The translations under genes and the position numbers were made by a program. 64,000 bases of DNA. It comes from Phyllostachys edulis (Eukaryota; Streptophyta; Magnoliopsida; Poales; Poaceae). The stretch is from assembly GCA_036346405.1 (NCBI GenBank), contig CM070554.1, positions 41,654,204 through 41,718,203 on the forward strand. The letters run 5' to 3'. Numbering within the stretch: the first letter of the stretch is position 1; every line of letters begins with the position of its first letter. Shown one piece after another: positions 1-11,877 of the stretch. Below the pieces are notes generated by a model. It worked only from the letters and a program-made list of their open reading frames with translations. It did not search any database and was not told where the DNA came from.

Positions 1-349
1 TAGCCTCAGGAAATGCTAGCCATGCCCTCTAAAACAAGCACATCCAATTCGCATTCATTTGAGAAACAAGCACATCCAATTCACAAATCAATTAACTAAA
101 ATTAACCATTAATGTATATTTATACACATGTACCATTAAGTTCAATCTATCCCAATCAAGTTCAATCTATACTGTGGAAACTCCCATCTGGATTTATGAC
201 CTGACTGTTCAGGAATGATGCAAGGTGTGATCGAACTTTTATGAGCTGGCTATGTTCCAATGTAGTTTCGGCGATGGTCGCAACCTGTCGATAGGAAGAT
301 TAAATTCATGCTTATATAAATTGGTAAGTATATATGAAATAATTGTTGC

Positions 350-1310
350 AAGATTGACAAACCTGAGGATTATTAGTGATCGCGGAACCGATGAGTAGAT
401 CCATGTTGTGGCAAACATAATATCCACAAACGTTGCGGCCCGACGGCTACAGGTGGCACTGCAAAAATATAATTGGTTAGTTCGAGAGGCATTACTACGA
501 AGTGTTATATAGGATTAATGTGTACTAGCTAGCGAGTACCTGGAATTTTAGATCGTGTGACAGCGTCGTTCCCTTGTTTTTCCCTCCTTTAGCATAGTGC
601 ATGACGAACACCCTACCTGACTCAAGAAGTTAGCCTTAGCCATTGCAAAGGAAGGAAAGACTACAATAGAGTTTCTATGGAGGAAATGTGTTTACCTGTT
701 GATTAAATGCTAGATAACTGTGAAGTTGTGAGGGGAACTCTGTAGGGAATCTAGGTATATTACCAAGCTCCATTTTGGTATAATTATAATTAGAATCCAG
801 TGGAAGCTACATAGGTATGTCACCATGGTCATTAAACCTAAGTTCGTGTTGCTTATAAAGTACAAATCAACAAGTATAGCCAGTAGTGCAACACTTACTC
901 CTGGTTGTAGGGCAAAAGTATGTATTCCTTGTTGCGGCGAGCCAGCAAAAACGCTATAACGTAATCCTCAACGAATGTTGCATTCACCTTGATGGTTTGC
1001 TCGGAGACCGTGTGGGACGAGGAAACCTACCGGTGAATTCCTTCTTTCGGCTTGAGACATCATGTATCTATATACAAAAGTAAGGAGTTATATATAACAT
1101 TTATCGGTATTACACGAACATTGACCGTGATTGTACACACTTACAGTGTCCAGCATCGCATGAGTGAGACGTCGAGCTAGTCGAGGTTGAAGAGACAGAG
1201 CAAGTCCTCGAAGGTCACTATGAAGACACAGTCTTGAAGCTTGTGGTTAAAATGATCCTCCTTGAACTTGATGGTGACACCCGAACGTCGTTGTTCATCC
1301 GGCTTGTTGG
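350..1310 (-). pseudogene. Ulp1-like (C48) cysteine peptidase domain of a CACTA element, decayed
   Basis: Read on the minus strand, several exon-like blocks spell the transposon-borne Ulp1/SENP-type domain in order. About 1255-1150 reads CVFIVTFEDLLCLFNLD. About 1030-895 reads VNATFVEDYVIAF and EYILLPYNQE, followed by a GTAAGT donor. About 815-690 reads FHWILII and VIYLDSLQSS, which hold the catalytic His and the Asp. About 660-540 reads GGKNKGTTLSHDLKF. About 480-380 reads PSGRNVCGYYVC with the nucleophile Cys. In-frame stops occur after LFNLD, in the His/Asp exon (VI*HL) and just before PSGRN, so the gene is probably dead. Such domains in CACTA elements are assumed to be de-SUMOylase-like, but their role in transposition is not settled. 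Exon limits are approximate. Confidence 0.72.
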
Positions 1311-1520
1311 ACTATTCCATGTATGTAGCATGTATGCAATGCCATGCAAGCCGGTCCTATGGTAGGGCTTTCTAACCTCTCGACCAACGGCTCGTATAGC
1401 ACGAATTTCTAGGCCAATGGCAAGAAGGGGATATCAGAACAGGAGTCGACCGTCTTCAATTTTCCCTTGCTGCCTTGCTTTGTAGAGGTCGACTTCACAA
1501 GATTCGACTGAGCACGAGGT

Positions 1521-1760
1521 GTAGATGGTTTTTGGTCAGGGGTAATATCATAGACGGTTTTTGGTCAGGGGTAATATCACAGACGGTTTTTGGTCAGAAC
1601 CGTCTGTGATACTTCACAGACGGTTTTAAACATTAACCGTCTGTGATATGACCTCTTCACAGACGGTTTTTAGCGCAGAGAATAACACAGACGGTGGGTA
1701 AACAAAAACCGTCTGAGATTGTGTTTAATACAGACGGTTTCGATGAACCGTTTGTGATCA
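1521..1760. repeat. CACTA subterminal repeats with a 29-bp tandem array
   Basis: Repeats of ACAGACGGTT and its inverse AACCGTCTGTGA occur in both orientations; these are the expected transposase-binding subterminal repeats. At about 1523-1597 a 29-bp unit beginning AGACGGTTTTTGGTCAGGGG is repeated two and a half times in tandem. Confidence 0.8.
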
Positions 1761-1791
1761 GGCGTCCAGTATTAGCATTTCTGTAGTAGTG

Positions 1792-4589
1792 CCCCCTCAC
1801 GCTGCCCCTTGAAGCCGGTAAGCTCCACCGCAAGGAATCACCACCTTTTCATTTTCGGCCGGCGCCGCCTCCACCGCCGCCAAGACGCTCCGGCCCCGCC
1901 TCCAGCATGCCTTCCCCGTCATCATGCGCCCCAGCCACCGAGGAGCATTTCCCCCAAAGCCCCCTTGAAGATACTCCACCGCAGCTGCCGGATTTCACCT
2001 TCTTCACCGCCTCCGGCCGCCACTTTCTCCCCCACCCGCCGCCAGCTACCATCGTCCTCCGGCCCTCCTCCTTGACCCGGTGAGACCGCCTCATCGACTT
2101 CTTCTCGTGCTCCTTCTCGACTCCAACCACACCGAGCTCCGCTGCAGGACTGAAGCCGCACGCCACCGCCCTCTCTCTCGCAGCCGCCGCCAACCACTCT
2201 CCGCGCCGCCACCTCACACCATCTGGCTGCAGGCGACCAGCTCCATATTTTGGTCACTCCCCCCACCGCCACGACCTCCTCCGCCGGCGGCGAGCCGGAG
2301 CCGCCAGCGCCCAGGAGCTCCTGTGCTGGCGCATCCCGACCATCTCCAGGTGTCGTTAACACCTTAACCACTGTCTCAAAACCCTAAGTGCAATCATTAC
2401 CCTTTAATGAATGTCTTAACCCCCCCCCATTTCACTGACTAGCGGGCCTGTGCCACAGTAACCACCCGGGAAACCCCCCATGCATTATTGTTCCCGTGGG
2501 CGGCGCCTCATGCGCGTGAACCCGGTCCATACACTATGCAACAGACTCTCTTCCGATGATTCCAATTTAAACTTCTAAGCTCTGTTCTCCTCCGTTATAG
2601 CTCCAAAAATTATGAAATTTGTTTCTAAAATTTTGTAAATTCAAGATCTTGCTAATGGCATAGGTCTTGTTTAATTTAGAGTTCATTTGTTATTCTTTTT
2701 GTATTTATTTGCTCTCTTTGCTTGTTTATGCCTTTTTCCGGTACATTCGTCCGAATAGGATTTGAAGATGTGGGAGACCTCCAAGTTGATCAAGCCCAAG
2801 AATATCAATACTCTCTTGCCTATAACCAAGGTGAATCAATAGTTTGATCATATTGATCCTACATTTTATGTAAATTATATTCATTTAAATTACCAAAATT
2901 GCATGCTTTAATTCTTTAATCAAATGTATGTTAAAGTTTAAGGTAGTTAAATACCCATTTGTTGATTAATTAATTAATATGTCATCCATTGATATTTGAA
3001 TCCATTATTCCATGCCACCCTAGTAACTATATGGTAAATACTAGCTATAGGTTGTACTTAAGTAACATGCTAGACTTGCTTAAGTACTGGGGTATTAAAT
3101 ACCCAATCATCATCTCTTCAAACATGAAATGATTTTGGGCAGTCATTGGTGGTCAGTGACTGAAATGAATGAGATAATTTGGTTTTACTCCTAAAAACCC
3201 TAATAACTTGCTATTACCACATCTAGGCGGATGGAATGAATGGTGGGTGCTGACAGAGCACGAGAGTGGTTGGTATGTGGAATGAACCGCCCGGATGAAT
3301 TAAGGATTTAATCTTATCACGACCTCCTGCGTAAAATAAGTACAACCACAAGTCTACAAACTGCAACTTGGCTTAGTAAATTTATTAAACCCTGGATATC
3401 ATCTCACGGGGGTGGATAATGGGAACGTGCAAGCGCGTGATGGTTCTGGCTTGAATGGGACACCGAGGCAAGGTGAAGTAAGCCAGTCGCTATGGGGTAG
3501 TTCCACTACTCCAAATCGCCGAGGCGAACATCCCGCACAACGTACATGCGTAACCCCATATGGGTGAAATGACGGAAAGGGCAAGGTAATTTGAAAGGTT
3601 ACTATGATGGTCGCTCAACTACATGACTAAGGAATCGTGTAGGGTAACGAGTATGACTATCTCTTGTAAGTATAGTGTACAACCTCTACAGAGTCTAAAC
3701 TATTTAAACAGCCACGCCTACGGCCAAAGGCGGACCTGGGAACTTAACTAGAGTTAGTTCTATTTCAAAACCTTTGTTGGTGGGATGAAAGCTTGTCGGG
3801 TTAACATAACCTGGCATTTGGATTTTTTTCCCTAAGTCTTCAAAGTCAGTGATATTAATGAGTGGAGGTAGCTCAAATCAAAATAAGCATAAGGTGGAGG
3901 TAACCTCTGCTGTAACAATTATTGCACAATTATTCTCTTTAATAAAATTGCAATTTGTTAAAAATGCTAAGTGATAGGAATTTGTAATTATGATAGTTGA
4001 AAATGTTACTTTAGCAAATAAAAGAACCCGAGTCATCCTTGTTTAGCCTTGCATATATATTATTGTATTGTGTGTATTGGCTCGCGAGCACGGAAGTTGT
4101 GCTCATTCTCACTCTCCCCAAAACCCTTCAGACAACGAGGATCAAGGAGACTACGCATACTATGAAGACCCAAAAGCTGATGGACAAGAAAACGATGAGG
4201 AGTAGCATAGTTCTATAGTTTAGGTCTCGCCCCACCTAGTGGACTCATATACTTTATGCATAAACCGATATTATCGGCTCTTGGTTAATATCCGTTGTAC
4301 ACAGGTTGCCCCAGTCGCTTGTCTGTCGAGAGATGAGCTCTACACCCCTTTTGCTTTCGTTGTGGTTTACGTTGCTTTCATATAATGTAATCAATTTGGC
4401 CTTGTACGGCTCCTTTTGTAAAACTCGACCCAACGTGGTTTATGTCACTCTGTGTTTGTAATATATTTGAATGTTTCAGTTCACGCCTTGTATGAATGAT
4501 TCAAAGAATGAACCCGTGAGTGCTATCTCATCGATCCAGGAATAGCACAAGATTTTCACAGAGGATTTAGATTCCCAACCGATCCGACA
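1792..4589 (+). mobile_element. Long LTR (Ty3/gypsy, Atlantys/RIRE-like), 5' part missing
   Basis: From about 2440 onward this closely parallels 16190-18352: the same order of blocks (GCTCTGTTCTCC, ATTCAAGATCTTGCTAATGG, GGATTTGAAGATG, TACTGGGGTATTAAAT, AATGAACCGCCC) and the same 3' end, CCGACA at 4584-4589. No coding domain is present. The GC-rich stretch 1800-2390 gives open frames on both strands but looks like the low-complexity pseudo-coding part of such LTRs. The 5' end is cut by the CACTA terminus at 1791. Its 3' end abuts a mannanase exon at 4590, so the LTR inserted in that gene. The family name is by general resemblance only. Confidence 0.7.
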
Positions 4590-4742
4590 TTGATAGACTT
4601 CACGTGGAACGCCATCTCCTGGATCCATGACTGAAGATGACGTCTACGCGTGTAAGTTGATCAATTTGTGATATCAGGTGAGGTGAGTGCCCAAAAATTC
4701 CAAGCAGAATAAGCAATGAGTGTGCGCACGCGTGTTACATAC

Positions 4743-4865
4743 CTGCAGCTTGTTCCCGGTTGGATCGGAGGTGCAGCGCGGCTCGTTCATGAGCTCCCAT
4801 GCGAAGATGGTCAGGTCGTCCTTCTACGCGACGTTCGTGTACGTGTTCACCCTCATCAGCATGGC
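4743..4865 (-). pseudogene. Mannanase pseudogene, catalytic acid/base exon
   Basis: Exon with clean minus-strand splice borders: acceptor TTAG before 4865 and donor GTATGT after 4743. It carries the GH5 signature WELMNEPRC. One in-frame TAG replaces the usual Tyr codon in the VAYKDD segment. The reading frame is otherwise conserved, which suggests fairly recent loss. Confidence 0.85.
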
Positions 4866-4959
4866 CTAACAAAAGCGCAATACATGTGTACATTGATTGT
4901 TTGTTAATAGACAAAGAAATATCTCAAGTCACGCTTTCTTTCTTTCTTTTTGTTGTTGT

Positions 4960-5234
4960 TGTTGCTAAGAAACCGAGCACAGGCCAGAGAGTCCTGGCCC
5001 AGGTGAACTCCTCATCCTAAACCCTAGTAAGATCTCTAGCCTATAAATAGGAGTTGCTATTCATTGTAAACGATTGATCGATTGATGAAGGAATAAAGAG
5101 AAGCAAAAAGTCCCCTATATCTCTGTGTTCAATCTACTATTCTATTCTTGTGTTCTTACATTGTTCTTATGATTCTGAGTTTGCCTACGAGGTAATCGCT
5201 CGGACTGAACTCACCAGCGACGGTTCCTCAACAC
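4960..5234 (+). repeat. 5' LTR of the copia element
   Basis: It matches 11878-12143 over its whole length, including AAGAAACCG near the start, CTATAAATAG (TATA box, about 5041), GATTGATCGATTGATGAAGG and the final CAGCGACGGTTC. It ends near CAACA at 5234. The start is blurred by a TTG repeat. Confidence 0.85.
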
Positions 5235-5252
5235 GTTATCAGCACGATCGAC
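5235..5252 (+). promoter_or_regulatory. Probable primer-binding site of the copia element
   Basis: CGTTATCAGCACGATCG directly follows the 5' LTR. TTATCAGCACG resembles the primer-binding sites of this copia group. The identity of the complementary tRNA was not established. Confidence 0.5.
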
Positions 5253-5379
5253 TCTCCTCGAATCGAAAGGTAACCATCGAAGAACGACACTCGTAGATTA
5301 AATTGTTTTCTTTCTAAATCGCTTTCAATTCTGCAAATTCGCTTTCTAGATTGGTTTTCTATGGTGTAAATCCGTTCTA

Positions 5380-6800
5380 ATCTACCGCGAGCCGACTTGA
5401 AGTCGTCGGCACAATATTGATCGGTAGATTGCATGAAAGATTGGATGTCAATTGTGCCATAAATTGGAAATTGAAATTCATTCAAATCTACCGCGAGCCG
5501 ACTTGAAGTCACCGGTCAAGCCGATCGATAATTGCATGAACGTCAATTGCATCGCATGAACAATAATTACTCCTGAACAATGTTTTCGCATGAACAGTAC
5601 ATAGGGAAAAAATCGCAAGCAGTGATCGGCCCAAGCCGCTGGACACCCGCGTCGGCCTGGAGCCGCGCACATAGCCACGGCACCGCCGGCTTGAAGCCGC
5701 CGCCGCATGCTCACGGCACCACCCCGACCGCCCTACGCGGCGCACCGCCACCTGCCGGCTTGAAGCCATTGCCGCATATGCACAGCGCCGCCTCTGGCCA
5801 CCTTGAAGAGCCACTCAGACCAGCCTTCGCCGCCGCAGCGCCAAGGCACCATGTAACGCCCTCAAGACGCCGACGCCGGTTCCACACCGGCCAAGAGCAA
5901 AGAAAGGGGGGGGTATTAGTAGCGAAGGCTGCTAGAAGACGTCGCGAGCTCGCCGCCGCCAAGCGCCGCCACCACCGCCTTGAAGTGTGCCGCCCGCATG
6001 GCCGCATGAAGGAGCCCCGAGCCCGCCGCTGCTCGCTCAGGCGCTCAATGCGCCACTCAAAATAACAACCGCCACCCACCGCCGCTTCGAGTATCGACAT
6101 ATTTCATCCGCCGCCCGCTTGCGCTGGGCGCTTTCCCGCCGCCTACGTCCATGGTGTGCCACCACACCCACAAGCCTGCTCGCCGTCGGCTCCTACGCAC
6201 CATGTAGTGCTGCCGCCACGTGACCGAGTGCACTCGCCGCCCCACACAAAGTCGCCGCCGGTCGCACGAAGTCGCCGATCGACGAAGCCGCCAGATTGGC
6301 TCGCCACGGCCGCCAAGATGACACCAAGGCCTCGCTGGCTCACAGATGCCTCCCGTGACGGGGCACTCACCACCACCACCACCGCTGCACGTGGTCGCCA
6401 CGGCCCCGGCACCGCCCGCCGCTAAAAGCCACGCCGCCATGCTCGCATGAAGGTGCCGCCGCTGCCTCTCGGAATCGAGTAGGGAAACCCTACCCCTTCC
6501 CCATCTTGAACCGGCCAAGGCATGGCCAAGTGGGCTAGCCAAGTGTGGGCCGAAAAATGGGCAAGGCCCGAACGGAAAAGAAGAAGGAAAAAAAATGACT
6601 TTAGCAAGAAAGTCCTCGTAATTCTGAAGATTTCAAGAATTTTTCCCGGTTAAGGAGATTTTGAAAAAGGGGCCTCGGAAATTCTGAGAATTGCGTGAAA
6701 TTTTTTTCTCAGAACTGAAATTTCGCATTTTATCCCCCTGAAAATTGCAGAATTCGCCGAAAATTTATTTTCCAACAAACAAGGTCCTCGGGAATTCAGA
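5380..6800. other. Copia leader region: repeated motif and GC-rich block
   Basis: CTACCGCGAGCCGACTTGAA occurs twice (about 5381 and 5489). From about 5620 to 6480 the sequence is very GC-rich, with many CGCC and CTTGAAGCC motifs and open frames on both strands that resemble no known protein. From 6600 to 6800 it becomes AT-rich with repeated AATTCTGA-like blocks. The GC block may be an acquired host sequence or ordinary element leader. Confidence 0.5.
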
Positions 6801-7212
6801 ATTTTGCATATTGTTGAACTTTGAAGCATGTTTTCCTTTGTTATTGTTATTTCTATGTAATTTATTTATTGTATTTACTGTTTTGATTATCTGTAATTGT
6901 TTATATTGTTTTTAATTATTGAAAATAACAGTAAATCATGAAAAATGCATAGAAAGGTACGGGAACACGAACCAGGAGTTCGAAGAGCATTATGAGAACT
7001 TTGCAACCATTTTAAGTAAATTACTAGCAGTAATCTTATGAACTCTTTGCATGAATATGAAAATGACTGGCATCACGAACCAAGAGTTCAGAGAACTGAC
7101 CCAACATGACCAGAATTTGTACAAAATTTGTATAAGTCTTCAAATATGTGATAATATAATCACGGATGAGTAGAAGATTTAGAAGACTATCTCTACCTTT
7201 CACCCAAATGCG

Positions 7213-7700
7213 GTGCAATCCGCACGCAGCTATCGTCAAGACGGCTACAAGGAGTATGCTGCATTAATTGATACCATGCAAGTTGCGGAAGCTCAAGATG
7301 GTGTTCTAAGGAAGAACTTCATCTCACAGCCACCTAGTAGCAATGTTGGTCATGAAGCCACTGCTAGCAGCTACAAGGTGATGAAGCCTCTCACGAAGGA
7401 GAGGGGCAAGAAGGGTAAGGTCGTGGGTCGCACAATATTGATGTTTTATAGTCTAAGAAAAAGGGCAAATAATAGCATGAGGCACACCTCGCCGTTGTAG
7501 GCGCAAAAGATCTACATCCATTAGTTGCACTCATGGATGTAGACAGCCTAGTAGCAGCCCCCATTATCCCTCCTTTGGACATCGCAGCGGCTATAGCCGT
7601 AGTTGCCCAAGAGGAGAAGATCGCCATGGAGCAAATTGAGGCAGAAGTTTTTGAATACTTCGCCGATTTGATCTAGTTCATGCATTGCACTTGGATCTTT
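7213..7700 (+). pseudogene. gag remnant of the copia element (weak)
   Basis: This lies where the C-terminal part of gag should be, between leader and protease. A reading block gives SYRQDGYKEYAALIDTMQ, and later KPLTKERGKKGKVVGR, a basic tract. No intact CCHC knuckle is visible and the frame is broken. The call rests mainly on position. Confidence 0.4.
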
Positions 7701-7932
7701 TATAGTAACTTGCAGTTTGTAATTGAAGTAGAACATTGAATTATTTTTGAATAATGGTTGTAAGCTCTAGGAGAGCAAATTATTAAATTATTATGATGAA
7801 TCCTCCAAGACTTATTCCTATATTTATAATAGCAAGTTATGTTCTGATATCTGAAGTATTTTATTTCTGTGTTGCTTGCTTTCTGCTGTATATTAATAAA
7901 ATACATTATATTAGAACACATGTGGCGTCCTA

Positions 7933-8370
7933 TTGGAGGAAGTGTGCTTAGCCGGTAGCAGCACAACGAATACCATCTTGAGAGAGACAAAAATCTTTCA
8001 TTCGATCAGCAAGAATGTTGGTAGTCTTACGACAATCACATGCAGCGATACTTGTATAATAGGCTCAGGAAGGGCCTCAATTATACTCCTAATGGGCACA
8101 ACTTTGGTCATTGAAGAAGCCTTGTTGTACCCAGAATCGACTAGAACTCTCAAGGATATTCGCGCAAACGGTTTCCATGTAGAGACTGAAGAAGAGTATG
8201 GTAAGAAATACCTACTCATTACAAAGCGTGAAGAAAGTAGAAAAATGGTATTAGAACGATCTCCTTCATTTGAAACTGGGCTATACTACACTAATTTTAA
8301 GACATCTGCAGCCTATACTGCCCTGAAAACCGTATTTAGAAGCTCTGAACCTTTTCTATCTCTAGCATGA
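7933..8370 (+). pseudogene. Copia protease and GAG-pre-integrase region
   Basis: Reads EEVCLAGSSTTNTILRET, then GSGRASIILLMGT, EEALLYPESTRTLKDIRANG and GLYYTNFKTSAAYTALK, the usual copia protease block leading to the pre-integrase segment. In functional relatives the active-site segment is VDS(A/G)TT. Here codon 7954-7956 is GGT (Gly), so the catalytic Asp is lost. The frame is open for 145 codons but ends before integrase. Confidence 0.85.
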
Positions 8371-8395
8371 TAGATAATGCCACCTAGGTCTTAGA

Positions 8396-9240
8396 ATGAT
8401 GAAAAATATAATTAACAATTCACAGGGACATAATGTTAATGTAAAGAACTTTCCGAATCAGGAAGATTTTGTGTGCCCCGCATGTGTCACCGGAAATTTA
8501 ATTACTAAACTTTCAGCTCCGAAAGCGAAGGATGAAGTCCCTACATTTATGAACCGTATCCAGGGAGACTTTTTGTGGTCCTATACAGCCCCTGTAAGGG
8601 TCATTTAGGTATTTTATGGTGCTTATCGATGCTTCCTTAAAATGGTCATATGTATGTTTATTGTCTACGAGAAACTACGCTTTTACAAAGCTAAATCTCG
8701 CAGATAATTAAAATTAGAAATAATTTCCCTGATCATCATGTGAAGTCCACGGGAATGGACAACGCCGGAGAATTTACTTCAAAGTCATTTGATGATTATT
8801 ATATGGCAATGGGAATTAAAGTTGAGCATTTCGTACCGCATGTCCAGAATGGACTAGTAGAGGTATTAATTATAAGGATTAAATTTATTACCCGACTACC
8901 TCTGAAGAATTGTAATTTGCTGACTGCAGGTTAGGGACATGCAGTCTTGCTCGTAGCAACTCTTATCAATTTTAGACTATCAGCATATAACATCCATTCA
9001 CCTATGCAACTAGCACTAGGGTCAGCACAGAAAATTTCTCAATTTTGAAGATTTGGTTGCAAGGTTTATATACCTATATCACCATCACAACGAACTACAA
9101 TAGGCCTTCTCCGAAAGTCTGGGATATACACTGCTTATGAGACAACATCCATAATCAGGTATTTGGACTTTATGACGAGAGGTTTGTATATTGCCCGATT
9201 CACTGAAAGTATATTAGATGAGACTAGTTTTTCGTCATCA
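8396..9240 (+). pseudogene. Copia integrase, interrupted
   Basis: Begins with the zinc-binding part (QEDFVCPACVTGNLITK), followed by RIQGDF at the start of the catalytic core, a stop at 8606-8608, and then STGMDNAGEFTSKSFDDYY and GIKVEHFVPHVQNGL of the D,D-35-E core at 8740-8880. GHAVLLVATLINFR and RFGCKVYIPISP follow to about 9240, leading into the linker before reverse transcriptase. Several stops and shifts break it. Confidence 0.8.
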
Positions 9241-9280
9241 GGGAGAGGAAATCAACCCCTTGATGAAAATATCAGGAAAT

Positions 9281-9450
9281 AGAGAAGTCCAGAAGATAAC
9301 TGAATTCCAGAAGATAATTGAAGTCCAGAAGATAATTGAAATTCATGCGCATGACCCGCGCACTAGTGAAGCAAATAGAGAAGTCCATAAGATAATTGAA
9401 GTCTAGAAGACAACTGAAATCTAGAAGACAATTGCAGTTCAGAAGATAAT
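9281..9450 (+). repeat. Minisatellite GAAGTCCAGAAGATAATT in the copia linker
   Basis: An 18-bp unit (GAAGTCCAGAAGATAATT and variants) occurs about eight times in two blocks, separated by a spacer with CATGCGCATGACCCGCGCAC. In the open frame it would encode repeats of EVQKII(E). It lies between the integrase and reverse transcriptase remnants. Confidence 0.75.
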
Positions 9451-10132
9451 TGATTTGCAAGTATTTACAAATCATCTGCTTGACCACTTTAGTGACTTGA
9501 AGAGCGTGACCAAGTCGTATGTGCCTGCACGCAATGCACTAGAGAGGGTTAAAATACCGATGAAGGTATCCCTAATCCCGTCCTAAGGCCTCTGAAAGGA
9601 CGAGAAATCCGGCCCCTAGAATTCGAAGTAACCAGGGACGCCTAGTGAAAAATGATAAGAAGGACTTAACACAGCCGATCACCGAAGTTCCCCAGAATCA
9701 AAAGGGGAGCTAGTTGAGACCTGGCACCAGTATGGCACCTTCAGAAAAGGCATACCAGAATTGAACATCCCCATGAAGAGAGACATCAGTATAGATGTGT
9801 GCGTACACATCAGAGCTGAAAAACTAAAGGGACTTGCCCCCATAAATGAATGCAGCGGTGAGCAAGTGGAAGCATTAGAAGAATCGTCCCTTGAAGAAAT
9901 AGCTATAAACTTTGTGACAACAGGAGAATCTATAAATAAGACAACAGCCAATGTCGACATTGATTTTGCAAAGAAAATTGCCACAATCATCGATCTTGAT
10001 CCAGAGCCTGTATCGCTCATTGAATAAAAGAAAAGATCAGATTAGGAAGATTGAAAGAAGGCAATAGAAGCAAAATTATTATATCTGAATAAAAGAAAGG
10101 CGTTTGGGCATGTAAGCCGTTCGTCTCCCTAT

Positions 10133-11010
10133 GTGCACCCCGTAGGGCATAACTGGGTATTTGTTCGAAAGAGAAATGAAAATAATGAAGTAAAGCAAGG
10201 CTTGTTGCACAAGGTTTCACTCAACATCCATGAGTTGTTTATGAAGGAACCTATTCCCCGGTCTTGGACGGAACCACCCTTTAGATATTTAATCTCAATG
10301 GTAGTAAACTTAAAGTTAAAAGTGAAATTGATGGATGTGGTAACAGCATACCTTTATGAAATATTAGATTCAGATATTTATATGAAGATACCTGAATGTA
10401 TTCCTGTCCCGAACCAAGATAGAGCAAATAGAAATATGTACAGTGTGAAACTCAGAAAGTCACTGTACGAAGTTAAGCAATCAGGCGGGATGTGATATAA
10501 TCGTTTGAAGTGACTTTTTATGCAAGAAAGGCTACACGAATAATGAGAATAATCCCTGTGTATTTATACGATGATCCTATGATGGATTTTTTATAATCTC
10601 AATGTATGAAGATGATCTGAATATCGTTGGAACCCTGGAAGGTATTAAGAAAGCAAGCTCTTACCTAGAGTCAGAGTTTAAAATGAAAGAATTGGGTAAA
10701 ACCAAATATTGCCTAGGCTTGCAGTTTGAGCATACCCCTGAAGGAATTTTAGTGCATCAGTCAACCTACACTGAAAAGGTGTTAGAAATGTTTGATTTTA
10801 AAAGGCATACCTTTGAAATTACCAATGGTCGGGAGATCTTTGCAGTAAGACAAAGACCCGTACAGACCTAAAGAAGAGGGGGATGATCTCCTGGGACCGA
10901 AATTCCCATACTTAATTGCAATAGAAGCACTCATGTATTTAACAAACTGTACTAGATCGGCCATTACATTTGCTGTTAACCTACTAGGAAAGTACAGTGC
11001 AGAACCTACC
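10133..11010 (+). pseudogene. Copia reverse transcriptase, decayed
   Basis: Reads VGHNWVFVRKRNENNEVK, FRYLISMVVNLKLKVKLMD, VVTAYLYEILDSDIYMK, MYSVKLRKSLYEVKQSGG, then MYEDDLNIVG at 10602 and LGKTKYCLGLQFEHTPEGIL. The catalytic box, normally YVDD, is YEDD at 10605-10616; both Asp residues are kept. A stop and shift at about 10495-10600 separate the palm blocks. Confidence 0.88.
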
Positions 11011-11598
11011 AAAAGCATTGGCAGTGAATGATGGACATCTTCTGATACCTCCAAGAAAGCAAAGAACTTGGTCTATTCTACAGAAAGAACTAAGACCTGA
11101 ATATGAATGGCTATGCAGATGTTGGGTACCTGTAAAACCCGTATATAGCCAAATCGCAAATAGGCTATGTATTCCTATGTAATGGAACTTTTATTCCATG
11201 GAAATCGTATAAGCAAAGTCTTGTATCGATTTCGACGAACTACTTGAAAATCATAGCGCTGTACGAGGCCTTACGAGAATGTGTTTGGCTTCGGCGGATA
11301 ATTCACCACATCCAGTAGTCGTGTGGATTGAATATTGCGCAAAACCCCTATTATTATCTATAAAGATAACGCAGCATGTGTTGCACAAGTGCAGATGGGT
11401 TATGTGAAGAGTTCTCTCACTAAGCATATCAACTCTAAGTTCTTCTATGCTCATGAATTGCAAAAGATGAACGAAATTAAAGTACTGCATACTAAGTCAT
11501 GTGAAAATTTTGCAGATTTATTCACTAAGTCACTTCTAGCATCTAGCTTTGAAAGGTGCATATGTGGAATTGGAATGATGAGACTTAGAGAAATGTAG
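11010..11598 (+). pseudogene. Copia RNase H remnant
   Basis: The end of pol is seen as IIIYKDNAACVAQVQMGY, SLTKHINSKFFYAHELQ and ENFADLFTKSL at 11335-11560, the usual copia RNase H tail with DNxACV and K(H)I motifs. Upstream (11010-11330) it is broken by frameshifts. The stop at 11596-11598 fits the natural polyprotein end. Confidence 0.85.
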
Positions 11599-11877
11599 AA
11601 TTGAGGGGGTGAATCTTCATGAACTCATTATTGAAACTTGATTACGAAGATCGAGTACCCAAAGAAGAAATCCTGGAGATCAAATGAAATTGAGTAGATT
11701 GTACTTTTTTTCCCTTGACGAGTTTTCCTAAAGTTTATCGGCCAAGGTTTTTAACGAGGCAATTCGTGCAACGCAGCGGAACGCGTGTTATGTACTCTTT
11801 CTCCAAATTTTTCTCACTGGGTTTTTATGGAGTTTTGACGAGACATGAACATGTCGAATGAGTGTCCAAGGGGGAAG

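Larger units (their letters stand above)
1..1791. mobile_element. Terminal part of a CACTA (En/Spm) transposon, running off the left edge
   Basis: The sequence ends at 1781-1791 with CTGTAGTAGTG, the inverted form of the CACTACTACAG terminus of grass CACTA elements. From about 1521 to 1760 it is packed with direct and inverted copies of the subterminal motif ACAGACGGTT. A decayed Ulp1-like peptidase gene, a common passenger of plant CACTA elements, lies inside on the minus strand. The other terminus is not in the window, so the element is either larger than seen or truncated. It abuts the long-LTR sequence that starts at 1792, so it probably inserted into that LTR. Confidence 0.8.

Noticed and set aside
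1521..1760. CRISPR-like spaced repeats
   Set aside because: The repeats are in both orientations with irregular spacing, in a plant genome, and match CACTA subterminal repeats.
1849..2371. Overlapping open frames on both strands in GC-rich sequence
   Set aside because: Same kind of LTR pseudo-coding block; no family resemblance and no consistent frame between LTR copies.
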